Assembly: GCF_946479605.1 (NCBI RefSeq)
Contig: NZ_CAMLGT010000202.1
Location: 1 to 7,037 of the forward strand
Reading direction: 5' to 3'
From: an uncultured Lacibacter sp.
Lineage (GTDB): Bacteria > Bacteroidota > Bacteroidia > Chitinophagales > Chitinophagaceae
Length of the DNA stretch: 7,037 bases
Shown: one piece after another, positions 1 to 5,817 of the stretch
How the letters are laid out: each line of letters starts with the position of its first letter
Numbering within the stretch: position 1 is the first letter of the stretch
The notes under the pieces: generated by a model
Told to the model about the DNA's origin: nothing
The model's database searches: none
What the model saw: the letters and a program-made list of their open reading frames with translations, nothing else
Position numbers and translations under genes: made by a program

Positions 1-2
1 AC

Positions 3-68
3 TTAAAACTATTGAAAGCTTTTGAAGTTCAATTTGATGAAAAGTATATTTTTAAACCTTTGGAGTAA
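3..68 (+). CDS. 3' end of an upstream gene (partial, unidentified)
   Basis: One forward frame is open from the left window edge to a TAA at 66-68 and encodes 21 residues, reading LKLLKAFEVQFDEKYIFKPLE. The other two forward frames stop within the first 24 bases. The peptide has a plausible soluble C-terminal composition, and the next gene starts 10 bp further on with a GGAG-like sequence (62-65) overlapping this stop, which suggests co-transcription. Twenty-one codons are too few to assign a family, and an open stretch of this length can occur by chance. The coding call is an inference and no function is proposed. Confidence 0.4.
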   Translation, partial: LKLLKAFEVQFDEKYIFKPLE

Positions 69-78
69 ATGATATTGT

Positions 79-399
79 ATGATACTTATTCGTTTAACCT
101 CTCTTTCTTTACTTAGTCTGTTAATCGTAAACTGCAAACCGAAGAAGGTTTTTAAAGCTGATTCAAAATTATTTAACCATTGGGTAAATAACGACACTTT
201 ACATCCGGGTGGTTTTATTATTTCTGTTGATTCATTCTTTTATCCTGATTATAAGCGTTCTTTCTTTTATGTAATTGACAAGGACAGTCTTGAAGTTATC
301 TTTCCCGATAAAACGAGCAAATCAGGTTATAGTATTCAAAACGACACCCTGATCTTTACATCAAAAGAAGGCTCGGAAACTTTCTGGCGAAAACAATAA
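79..399 (+). CDS. Small putative lipoprotein, function unknown
   Basis: This is a 106-residue protein with a short N-terminus containing Arg5, a hydrophobic stretch at residues 6-17 and a lipobox-like LIVNC ending at Cys19, so it is probably exported and lipid-anchored. Asn just before the cysteine departs from the classical Gly/Ala/Ser, so lipidation is likely but not certain. The mature part is rich in Phe, Tyr, Asp and Ser. It ends in alternating polar and hydrophobic strands (residues 66-104, including DSLEVIFPDK and NDTLIFTSKEG), which recalls the small all-beta, lipocalin-like lipoproteins of Bacteroidota. That resemblance is an impression only. The ATG at 79 is preferred because it gives the signal peptide and an in-frame TGA lies just upstream at 70-72. 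By hand count the gene is about 33% G+C, lower than the first 180 codon-rich bases of the next gene (about 49%). I do not recognise a specific family. Confidence 0.7.
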   Translation: MILIRLTSLSLLSLLIVNCKPKKVFKADSKLFNHWVNNDTLHPGGFIISVDSFFYPDYKRSFFYVIDKDSLEVIFPDKTSKSGYSIQNDTLIFTSKEGSETFWRKQ

Positions 400-459
400 G
401 ACTCACCCGCCACTTATCCGCTTTTCCCTCCATTCATCTTTCGGTTAAAAAAATCTTAC

Positions 460-489
460 GAAGGTCATGCAACAAAATGCATGACCTTC
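460..489. promoter_or_regulatory. Perfect 12-bp inverted repeat (operator or hairpin) before the ECF gene
   Basis: The arms GAAGGTCATGCA (460-471) and TGCATGACCTTC (478-489) are exactly complementary around a 6-base loop, ACAAAA. No U-tract follows on the plus strand. On the minus strand a T7 run follows only after a 6-base gap, so it is a poor fit to an intrinsic terminator in either direction. Its right arm covers the first possible ATG of the sigma gene (481). A weak -7-like TACTTTAT (491-498) lies immediately downstream. This suggests an operator or a 5'-UTR stem-loop. A leaky terminator for the lipoprotein gene is the alternative. Confidence 0.5.
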
Positions 490-1071
490 ATACTTTATAG
501 TATAAAACCATTGAACCTGTCAACAATCATCCCATCTGCTGAAACATTGGTGCAGCAATGCCTCAACGGCGAAGCGGCGGCTTACAGGGCCCTGTACGAC
601 CGCTATGCCAAGGCAATGTTCAACACCGCTTTGCGCATTCTTAACCGAAGCGATGAGGCAGAAGATATTTTACAGGAAGCATTTACTGATGCTTTTCAGC
701 AATTGCGATCATTTGAAGGCCGATCGACCTTTGGCGCCTGGCTGAAACAGATTGTGGTGTATAAAAGCCTGGCACATTTGAAGAAGCAAAAACTGCATTT
801 TAACGGGCTGGAAACAGATGCTGAAAATATTGCTGATGAAGAACTGATAGATGAAGATGAAGTGTGGTACACAGCAGACAGTATTGTGCAGGCAATAAAC
901 AAACTACCCGATGGCTATCGGACGGTGTTAACTCTTCACCTGATTGAAGGATTTGAACAGGAAGAAGTAGCCTCAATGATGAAGGTAGCGCACTCGACCG
1001 TACGTACACAGTACATGCGTGCAAAACAAAAATTATTACAGCTGTTAAAACAAGAAGTATATGAGCAGTAA
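481..1071 (+). CDS. ECF-family RNA polymerase sigma factor (first cassette)
   Basis: This protein of up to 196 residues has the two-domain layout of group 4 (ECF) sigma factors. Region 2 (about 38-103) contains LYDRYAKAMFNTALRIL, the acidic DEAEDILQEAF core-binding segment and the STFGAWLKQI stretch. An acidic linker (112-128) follows. Region 4 (about 133-186) contains LPDGYRTVLTLHLIEGF and a helix-turn-helix, EEVASMMKVAHSTVRTQ. It is expected to direct RNA polymerase to a small regulon, held in check by the membrane protein encoded next. The start is uncertain. ATG 481 lies inside a perfect inverted repeat and adds ten residues unlike an ECF N-terminus. TTG 511 would begin MNLSTIIPSAETL, a more natural start. 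The longer form is given because 511 lacks an ATG. The 3' end overlaps the next gene by 11 bp. Confidence 0.93.
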   Translation: MTFILYSIKPLNLSTIIPSAETLVQQCLNGEAAAYRALYDRYAKAMFNTALRILNRSDEAEDILQEAFTDAFQQLRSFEGRSTFGAWLKQIVVYKSLAHLKKQKLHFNGLETDAENIADEELIDEDEVWYTADSIVQAINKLPDGYRTVLTLHLIEGFEQEEVASMMKVAHSTVRTQYMRAKQKLLQLLKQEVYEQ

Positions 1072-1639
1072 CCTGGAAAAATTCGTGAACAGGAACCGTA
1101 GCGAGTTCGATACGGAACACCCAAGTGCTGATGTGTGGAGTAAAATTGAAAAAACACTCCCTGTTAAAAAGCAGGCAAAAGTTTTTTCACTGAGGGATAT
1201 TTATAAATTCTCTGCTGCAGCAGCCATTCTATGTATTGTTTTGACATCGGTATATTTCATTTATATCCGCCAGCAGAAAACTGAAACTGCTGCGGTGGAG
1301 CCAAAAGCAAGCAATACCGAATTGAAAAATATTGCTCCTGAATATATAGCACAGGCAAAGCAAATGTTCAATGCTATTGAAACACGCCAGGAAGAATTAA
1401 AACAAGCAACCGCAGATAACCCGCAATTGTACAATCAGTTTTTAAATGATCTGCAATTGCTCGACAGTACGTATAACATGCTGCAAAAACAGGCAGCGCA
1501 TACACCCAATAAAGATGTGATCATGAAAGCCATGCTGCAAAATCTGCAACTGCAGGCAGAACTGTTGTATCGTCAATTACTGATCACCAACGACATCAAA
1601 AAACAAACAAAACAAAACAACGAATTACCGAACGGGTAA
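1061..1639 (+). CDS. Single-pass membrane protein, probable anti-sigma factor
   Basis: This 192-residue protein has a charged cytoplasmic N-terminus (1-48), one membrane segment (about 50-69, SAAAAILCIVLTSVYFIYI) and a periplasmic, Gln- and Leu-rich helical region (about 93-180) that probably forms a coiled coil. The N-terminal pattern LEKFVNRNRSEFD...P.ADVWSKIEKTL resembles short proteins that sit after ECF sigma genes in Bacteroidota. They lack the zinc-binding HxxxCxxC motif of classical ZAS anti-sigma factors, and none is visible here. The inferred role is to hold the upstream sigma factor at the inner membrane and release it on an envelope signal. Its ATG lies inside the sigma gene's last codons (11-bp overlap, different frame), which implies translational coupling and near-fixed stoichiometry. 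Anti-sigma function is inferred from position and topology, not from a recognised domain. Confidence 0.8.
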   Translation: MSSNLEKFVNRNRSEFDTEHPSADVWSKIEKTLPVKKQAKVFSLRDIYKFSAAAAILCIVLTSVYFIYIRQQKTETAAVEPKASNTELKNIAPEYIAQAKQMFNAIETRQEELKQATADNPQLYNQFLNDLQLLDSTYNMLQKQAAHTPNKDVIMKAMLQNLQLQAELLYRQLLITNDIKKQTKQNNELPNG

Positions 1640-1683
1640 TCCATTCGAACGTTCCTGTTACATCATTTCTAAAAATCAGAAGC

Positions 1684-2688
1684 ATGAACTTATCATTTAA
1701 ATCCTTTGCAGGATTGGCCCTGCTGTTCATTACAGTTACAGCAAGCGCCCAGCAAAACTCAGAAATTACAAAAGAGAAGAAACGTTACGAGCATGTAAAA
1801 GAAAGAAACATCTCAAAAACGTATTCCGCATCCGGCAACACACTCAACATCAACAACAGCTTTGGCGATGTAGTGGTTACTACCTGGAACCGTAATGAAA
1901 TAAAAGTTGATGTTCATATTGAAGCCAGCTCTACCGACAAGGAAATTGCGGAGAAGATCTTCGAAAACCTTGATGTTACTGAAAGTAAAGATGGTAATGA
2001 AATCAAATTCAAAACCACTACCAGCAAAGACAAAAAAGGAAACAATATTAACTGCAAGAACTGTAAAACAAGTATGAACATTACCTACACGGTGCAGTTG
2101 CCTGCCAATGTTCCACTGAAGATTGAAAACAGCTTTGGCGGCATCACTATTCCTGATTATACCGGAGCGGTATCGCTTGTAAATAAGTTTGGTTCACTTA
2201 CAGCAGGCAATCTTTCATCTGTTCAAAAACTGGAAGTAGAGTTTGGCAAAGCCAACCTGAAAAATATCAGTAATGCAAACAGCTCCTTCAAGTTTTCAAC
2301 TGTTACTATTCAGAATATGAGCGGTAACAATAAAGTGAACTTATCCTTCTGCAACAGCAGCCGCATCAACCTCGATAACAATGTTACCTCTTTACAGCTG
2401 AACGAATCGTACAGCACGGTAAATCTTCGACCATCTTCCAACTTCTCAGGCACGTACGAAATCAAAACAAGTTTTGGTTCCGTTACAGATCGCAGCAATG
2501 CAAACATCAAACGCACCGATCAACCCGATAAATATGGCCCCGATTCAAACAAATCTTACGAAGGAAAGTCTGGCTCAGGCTCTTCAAAAGTAGAAGTAAA
2601 ATCAAGCTTCGGTCGCATCATCATTGGTGAAGCAACAGAAGCTGAAATGAAAGAAAAGAAAAAAGAAAAAAACAAGATAGTTATCTGA
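1684..2688 (+). CDS. Secreted DUF4097-like beta-repeat protein
   Basis: This 334-residue protein has a clear Sec signal peptide (hydrophobic 8-20, probable cleavage after ASA at 22, before QQ). The mature part is dominated by short beta strands and a recurring FG turn: NNSFGDVVV (58-65), ENSFGGITI (149-156), NKFGSLTA (168-174), VEFGKANL (185-192), TSFGSVTD (262-269) and SSFGRIII (307-314). This matches the single-stranded right-handed beta-helix style of DUF4097/adhesin-like proteins. A CKNC motif sits at 124-127, and Cys223 is the only other cysteine. The C-terminus is strongly basic (KEKKKEKNK, 323-331), and a Gly/Ser-rich linker lies at about 290-302. The gene starts 44 bp after the anti-sigma gene, so the three genes are probably one operon. 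It may be the cassette's effector or an extracytoplasmic partner. The molecular function is unknown. Confidence 0.82.
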   Translation: MNLSFKSFAGLALLFITVTASAQQNSEITKEKKRYEHVKERNISKTYSASGNTLNINNSFGDVVVTTWNRNEIKVDVHIEASSTDKEIAEKIFENLDVTESKDGNEIKFKTTTSKDKKGNNINCKNCKTSMNITYTVQLPANVPLKIENSFGGITIPDYTGAVSLVNKFGSLTAGNLSSVQKLEVEFGKANLKNISNANSSFKFSTVTIQNMSGNNKVNLSFCNSSRINLDNNVTSLQLNESYSTVNLRPSSNFSGTYEIKTSFGSVTDRSNANIKRTDQPDKYGPDSNKSYEGKSGSGSSKVEVKSSFGRIIIGEATEAEMKEKKKEKNKIVI

Positions 2689-2811
2689 TGTAGTACCCTT
2701 TCTCTCATGTTAGTTTGATTCCCTTTTGATTCTTCAAGAGGGACCGGTTAAAAAAACGACTATAAATAAAGATTCTCGTTTAATTTAAAATCAGCTAACC
2801 TTATCATCGCT

Positions 2812-2843
2812 CCCCTTTTGCATGCGCATAAGGGGATTTTTTT
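2812..2843 (+). terminator. Intrinsic terminator of the first ECF operon
   Basis: The arms CCCCTT (2812-2817) and AAGGGG (2830-2835) flank a T-T mismatch and an inner TGC/GCA stem closed by an ATGC loop. ATTTTTTT follows directly (2836-2843). The G/C-rich base and immediate U-tract make this a convincing Rho-independent terminator. It lies about 124 bp after the DUF4097-like gene and separates the two ECF cassettes. Confidence 0.88.
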
Positions 2844-2856
2844 GCACACAGAAATG

Positions 2857-2886
2857 TTTCGTATTCACTATTCCTTCTTATCTTGA
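2857..2886 (+). promoter_or_regulatory. Candidate Bacteroidota-type promoter of the second ECF operon
   Basis: TATCTTGA (2879-2886) is a near match to the -7 consensus TAnnTTTG. TTTCG at 2857-2861 could serve as a degenerate -33 element about 18 bases upstream. The pair lies after the terminator of the previous operon and about 20 bases before the sigma gene, where a promoter is required. Each element deviates from consensus, so this is a position-supported guess. Confidence 0.3.
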
Positions 2887-2907
2887 CTGCCACATCCAAA
2901 CAGATGC

Positions 2908-3462
2908 ATGCTTAACTTCAGGGACAATGAACAGGCTTTTAAGGATTTCATTACAGAACACCAGCAAAGGGTGTACAATACTGCATTGAACCTGTTACAG
3001 AATGCTGAGGATGCTGAAGAAATTACCCAGGATGTATTTATTGAAGCTTGGAACAAGGCCCATACATTTAAAGGCGAAGCGCAGGTGAGCACCTGGCTTT
3101 ACCGCATTGCGGTGAACAAAAGCATTGATCATTTACGGAGTAAAAAGCGGAAAAAACGGTTTGCTTTTCTTACCAGCCTTTTTCACGATAGTGGCGAACC
3201 CATAAGCGATGCCGGCGACTTTGTACACCCCGGGGTGGTGGCCGAGAACCGGGAGAAAGCGGCCATGCTTTACAAAGCGATAGAAAAACTACCTGAAACC
3301 CAGCGGGTTGCCTATTTATTAAGCGAAACCGGCGGATTAAGCTATGCCGAAATCAGCGAAATAACGGGTAGTTCCGTATCTTCCATAGAATCATTACTGT
3401 TTCGGGCAAGGAAGAATCTGAGAACTATTTTGGCTGATTATTATAAAAATCTTCCGGGATAG
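2908..3462 (+). CDS. ECF-family RNA polymerase sigma factor (second cassette)
   Basis: This 184-residue protein is of typical ECF length. Region 2 spans about 12-80 (ITEHQQRVYNTALNLLQNAE, then DAEEITQDVFIEAWNKAHTF and STWLYRIAVNKSIDHLR). A highly basic KKRKKRF (79-85) and a linker follow. Region 4 spans about 120-175 (KLPETQRVAYLLSETGGLSY, then AEISEITGSSVSSIESLLFRARKNL, the promoter -35-binding helix-turn-helix). It resembles the RpoE-like sigma factors of Bacteroidota and is clearly diverged from the first sigma factor in this window, so the pair is not a recent tandem duplication. ATG 2908 is chosen because the next in-frame sequence reads straight into region 2. It heads a three-gene run with short spacers (38 and 14 bp) and is probably controlled by the membrane protein encoded next. 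Confidence 0.95.
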   Translation: MLNFRDNEQAFKDFITEHQQRVYNTALNLLQNAEDAEEITQDVFIEAWNKAHTFKGEAQVSTWLYRIAVNKSIDHLRSKKRKKRFAFLTSLFHDSGEPISDAGDFVHPGVVAENREKAAMLYKAIEKLPETQRVAYLLSETGGLSYAEISEITGSSVSSIESLLFRARKNLRTILADYYKNLPG

Positions 3463-3500
3463 CAAGTTTTTTACATCATGAACGTCAAAAATGTACAGCG

Positions 3501-3809
3501 ATGAAGAAAAATCAGGAACAATGGATCAATGAAGTAATGGATAGTCTGCAGGATATAAAACCTGCTGATGGTAATCCTTATCTCCACACCCGTGTAATGG
3601 CCCGGTTAAAAACAAATACTGCCCGCCAGCCGGTGCAGGTGAAATGGGTATTTGCTGTAGCCAGTGTGTTTGTGGTAATGCTGGTGTTGAATGTTTTGGG
3701 CTGGAGCTGGAACAGCTCATCATCTACTGATGATATGGAAACAGTTGGTATAGAAACTGTGATTAACGATTACCAGCTTGAAAACAACCTTACTTCTTCT
3801 TTACCCTGA
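3501..3809 (+). CDS. Short single-pass membrane protein, probable anti-sigma factor
   Basis: This is a 102-residue protein. The cytoplasmic N-terminus (1-47) contains WINEVMDSLQDIKPADGNP and YLHTRVMARL, a pattern I associate with small membrane proteins placed directly after ECF sigma genes in Bacteroidota. One transmembrane helix (about 48-69, WVFAVASVFVVMLVLNVLGW) is followed by a short acidic, Ser-rich periplasmic tail (70-102). There is no zinc-binding motif, and the protein is much shorter than classical RseA-type factors. It starts 38 bp after the sigma gene and ends 14 bp before the Spy-like gene. A CnrY-like role, sequestering the sigma factor in the cytoplasm while reading a periplasmic partner, is an inference from size, topology and gene order. 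Confidence 0.8.
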   Translation: MKKNQEQWINEVMDSLQDIKPADGNPYLHTRVMARLKTNTARQPVQVKWVFAVASVFVVMLVLNVLGWSWNSSSSTDDMETVGIETVINDYQLENNLTSSLP

Positions 3810-3823
3810 TGTTCGTATAAATT

Positions 3824-4324
3824 ATGAGTAAGATCAAATTTCTAACTACCCTTGTAGTGCTGTTGTTATTGCTGAATGCTGTTACCCTTTTTTTCCTGAT
3901 AGGTAAAAAAGACGGAAACAGGCAACGTCCGCAGGTTACAGGCCGCCCCTACTCTGATTATATTACAAAGAAGTTGCAGCTTGATACTGTGCAACAACAG
4001 GAGTTAAAACTTTTGCGGGACAAACACAAGCAGGAACTTGAACAGTTGCGCAAAGAGGACAAGCAGGTACAGGATGCAAAAATGCAATTAATTAAAAACG
4101 GAGTTACAGACAGTGCAACTGTTGATTCGATCCTGACACTTTCTGCGATGGTGAAAAAGAAATATGAAATGACATTTCACAACCACTTTATGCAAATAAG
4201 AGCTTTGTGTAAGCCGGAACAGCTTCCTTTGTTTTACCAAACATTGGATGAAATGAACAAGCGCCGCATGCAGGGCTTTGGCGATAGAAAAGGATCTCCT
4301 AAAAAAACAGAAAATAAGAAATAG
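3824..4324 (+). CDS. Membrane-anchored Spy/CpxP/CnrX-like periplasmic protein
   Basis: This 166-residue protein has a very hydrophobic N-terminal segment (about 5-27). No good cleavage site follows, so it is probably a signal anchor with the rest in the periplasm. The remainder is nearly all charged amphipathic helix. LQLDTVQQQELKLLRDKHKQ (51-70) and LCKPEQLPLFYQTLDEM (128-144) match the two helical LTxxQ-like segments of the Spy/CpxP/CnrX superfamily, which are periplasmic chaperones or metal sensors. His119, His121 and Met123 form an HxHxM cluster, and Cys129 is the only cysteine. The C-terminus is basic and disordered. It is the last gene of the second sigma operon and plausibly the periplasmic sensor acting on the 102-residue membrane protein. 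A plain envelope-stress chaperone is the alternative. Metal binding is not shown. Confidence 0.85.
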   Translation: MSKIKFLTTLVVLLLLLNAVTLFFLIGKKDGNRQRPQVTGRPYSDYITKKLQLDTVQQQELKLLRDKHKQELEQLRKEDKQVQDAKMQLIKNGVTDSATVDSILTLSAMVKKKYEMTFHNHFMQIRALCKPEQLPLFYQTLDEMNKRRMQGFGDRKGSPKKTENKK

Positions 4325-4353
4325 AAAATCCCGGTCGCATGACCGGGATTTTT
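4325..4353. terminator. Bidirectional intrinsic terminator between convergent operons
   Basis: A perfect 12-bp stem (AAAATCCCGGTC, 4325-4336, with GACCGGGATTTT, 4341-4352) is closed by a GCAT tetraloop. The plus-strand read ends in TTTTT (4349-4353). On the minus strand the equivalent arm ends in TTTT (complement of 4325-4328). It begins directly after the stop of the Spy-like gene and lies 18 bp past the rimO stop, so it can terminate both operons. Confidence 0.92.
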
Positions 4354-4370
4354 ATTTGTTTCAGCTGTTC

Positions 4371-5681
4371 TTAGCTTACCACTTCGCCTTCCAGGTCGTA
4401 ATCAAATGCTTTATTGATCTTTACATTTACAAACTCACCGATCTTTAAACGCTTATCGGTTTGTATGATCACTTCATTGTCCACTTCCACTGAATCAAAT
4501 TCAGTACGACCGAGATAACGGCCTGCTTCTTTCTTATCAACAATTGTTTTAAATGTTTTGCCTACTTTTTCCTGGTTGAGTTCGTAAGAAATTTCCTGCT
4601 GTACACCCATGATTTCCTGTGCACGACGTTCCTTTTCTTCTGCAGGCACATCATCCACCAGTTCATAACCGCTTGTTCCTTCTTCATGGCTATAGGTGAA
4701 AATCCCTACACGGTCGAAGCGTTGTTTTTGCAGGAAGAGTTTTGTTTCTTCTATATCATCCAGTGTTTCACCTGGGAAACCGGCGATCAATGTTGTACGC
4801 AAACAAAGTCCCGGAACTTTTTCACGCACTGCTGCAATCAACTCCTCTGTTTCGGTTCTTGTAATTTGTCTACGCATTGCTTTCAGCATATTATCGCTTG
4901 CATGTTGCAAAGGCATATCAAGATAGTTACAAATGTTAGGGCGCTCACGCATCACATCCAATACATCTAACGGAAACTTATGCGGATAAGCATAATGCAA
5001 ACGGATCCATTCCAAGCCTTTTACATCAGCCAGGCGATGCATTAAATCGCCCAACATTCTTTTCTTGTACAGATCCAGGCCGTAGTATGTCAATTCCTGC
5101 GCAATCAGCATCACTTCTTTCACACCTTTCTTCACCAGGCCTTCTGCTTCTTTCACTAAGTCATCCATGCTCTTACTTACGTGCTGACCACGCATGAGCG
5201 GAATGGCACAGAACGAACAGGTACGGTTACAACCTTCGCTGATCTTTAAATAGGCATAGTGCGATGGTGTTGCCAGCAAACGTTCACCTACCAGTTCGGT
5301 TTTATAATCTGCTTCAAACTGTTTTAAGATCATGGGTAATTCCATAGTACCATAAAACGCATCCACCTCTGGTATTTCGGTTTCAAGGTTGTTCTTATAA
5401 CGCTCACTCAGACAACCTGTCACAATAACCTTATCCAGTTTGCCACGGCGTTTTAATTCCACCTGGTCAAGAATGGTATTGATGCTTTCTTCTTTTGCTT
5501 TATCAATAAAGCCACAAGTATTTACAATCACAATATTGTGATCTTTCTTCGCACTTTCATGCACCACATCAATTTCATTAGCCAGCAGCTGTCCGCTCAG
5601 CACTTCACTATCCACCATATTCTTGCTGCAGCCCAGTGTAATGATGTTTACCTTGTCTTTTTTTAATGTTTTACTTTTCAT
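4371..5681 (-). CDS. rimO: Ribosomal protein S12 methylthiotransferase RimO
   Basis: This 436-residue radical SAM enzyme adds a methylthio group to the beta-carbon of the conserved aspartate of ribosomal protein S12, using two [4Fe-4S] clusters. Three domains are visible. The N-terminal UPF0004 domain has cluster ligands Cys18 (LGCSKNMVDSE), Cys56 (NTCGFIDKAKEES) and Cys90 (TGCLSERY). The radical SAM core has CxxxCxxC at Cys151, Cys155 and Cys158 (SEGCNRTCSFCAIP). A C-terminal TRAM domain occupies about 373-436. The GCSKNMVDSE motif favours RimO over the tRNA-modifying relative MiaB. Length is normal and no key residue is missing. The start gives MKSKTLKKDKVNIITLGC, and a perfect -7-type element lies about 32 bp upstream. 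It is transcribed alone, convergent with the second ECF operon and divergent from the barrel protein gene. Confidence 0.97.
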   Translation of the reverse strand: MKSKTLKKDKVNIITLGCSKNMVDSEVLSGQLLANEIDVVHESAKKDHNIVIVNTCGFIDKAKEESINTILDQVELKRRGKLDKVIVTGCLSERYKNNLETEIPEVDAFYGTMELPMILKQFEADYKTELVGERLLATPSHYAYLKISEGCNRTCSFCAIPLMRGQHVSKSMDDLVKEAEGLVKKGVKEVMLIAQELTYYGLDLYKKRMLGDLMHRLADVKGLEWIRLHYAYPHKFPLDVLDVMRERPNICNYLDMPLQHASDNMLKAMRRQITRTETEELIAAVREKVPGLCLRTTLIAGFPGETLDDIEETKLFLQKQRFDRVGIFTYSHEEGTSGYELVDDVPAEEKERRAQEIMGVQQEISYELNQEKVGKTFKTIVDKKEAGRYLGRTEFDSVEVDNEVIIQTDKRLKIGEFVNVKINKAFDYDLEGEVVS

Positions 5682-5712
5682 GTAACAGTTTTTGCCCTTT
5701 TCTCACAGCCTG

Positions 5713-5720
5713 CAAAGGTA
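5713..5720 (-). promoter_or_regulatory. -7 promoter element for rimO (TACCTTTG)
   Basis: Read on the minus strand, this octamer is TACCTTTG, an exact match to the Bacteroidota -7 consensus TAnnTTTG. Transcription would begin around 5705-5707 and leave a 5' leader of about 25 nt before the rimO ATG at 5681. I could not find a convincing -33 TTTG at the usual spacing, so only the -7 part is claimed. Confidence 0.55.
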
Positions 5721-5817
5721 ACAGATTCAGAGCAATAGGCTGTTTGCTGCCGGATGGAGAGAATTTTGGCATGGTTTTTACAAATCAGGGGTATCTGTAT
5801 ATCTAAAACTCACATTT

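Noticed and set aside
451..464. The 14-base string AAATCTTACGAAGG occurs both here and at 2551-2564 inside the DUF4097-like gene
   Set aside because: One exact 14-mer pair in 7 kb is roughly a one-in-ten chance event, the flanks do not match, and the second copy is within coding sequence.
2721..2742. Small hairpin CCCTTTT/AAGAGGG after the DUF4097-like gene
   Set aside because: It has only 7 bp with a G-U pair, an 8-base loop and no T-run. The real terminator is at 2812-2843.
2745..2756. CGGTTAAAAAAA is shared with 442-453, each upstream of a sigma gene, suggesting a common regulatory site
   Set aside because: It is mostly an A-run, the distances to the sigma genes differ (about 150 versus 60 bp), and the second copy lies before a terminator.
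4686..4970. Plus-strand open frame within rimO, and similar frames antisense to both sigma genes
   Set aside because: These are shadows of well-supported coding genes. Their products are Cys/Ser-rich with no recognisable domain and no start signals.
4371..5681. Possibility that the radical SAM gene is miaB or mtaB rather than rimO
   Set aside because: The GCSKNMVDSE motif at the first cluster ligand and the overall length fit RimO better than the tRNA-modifying relatives.
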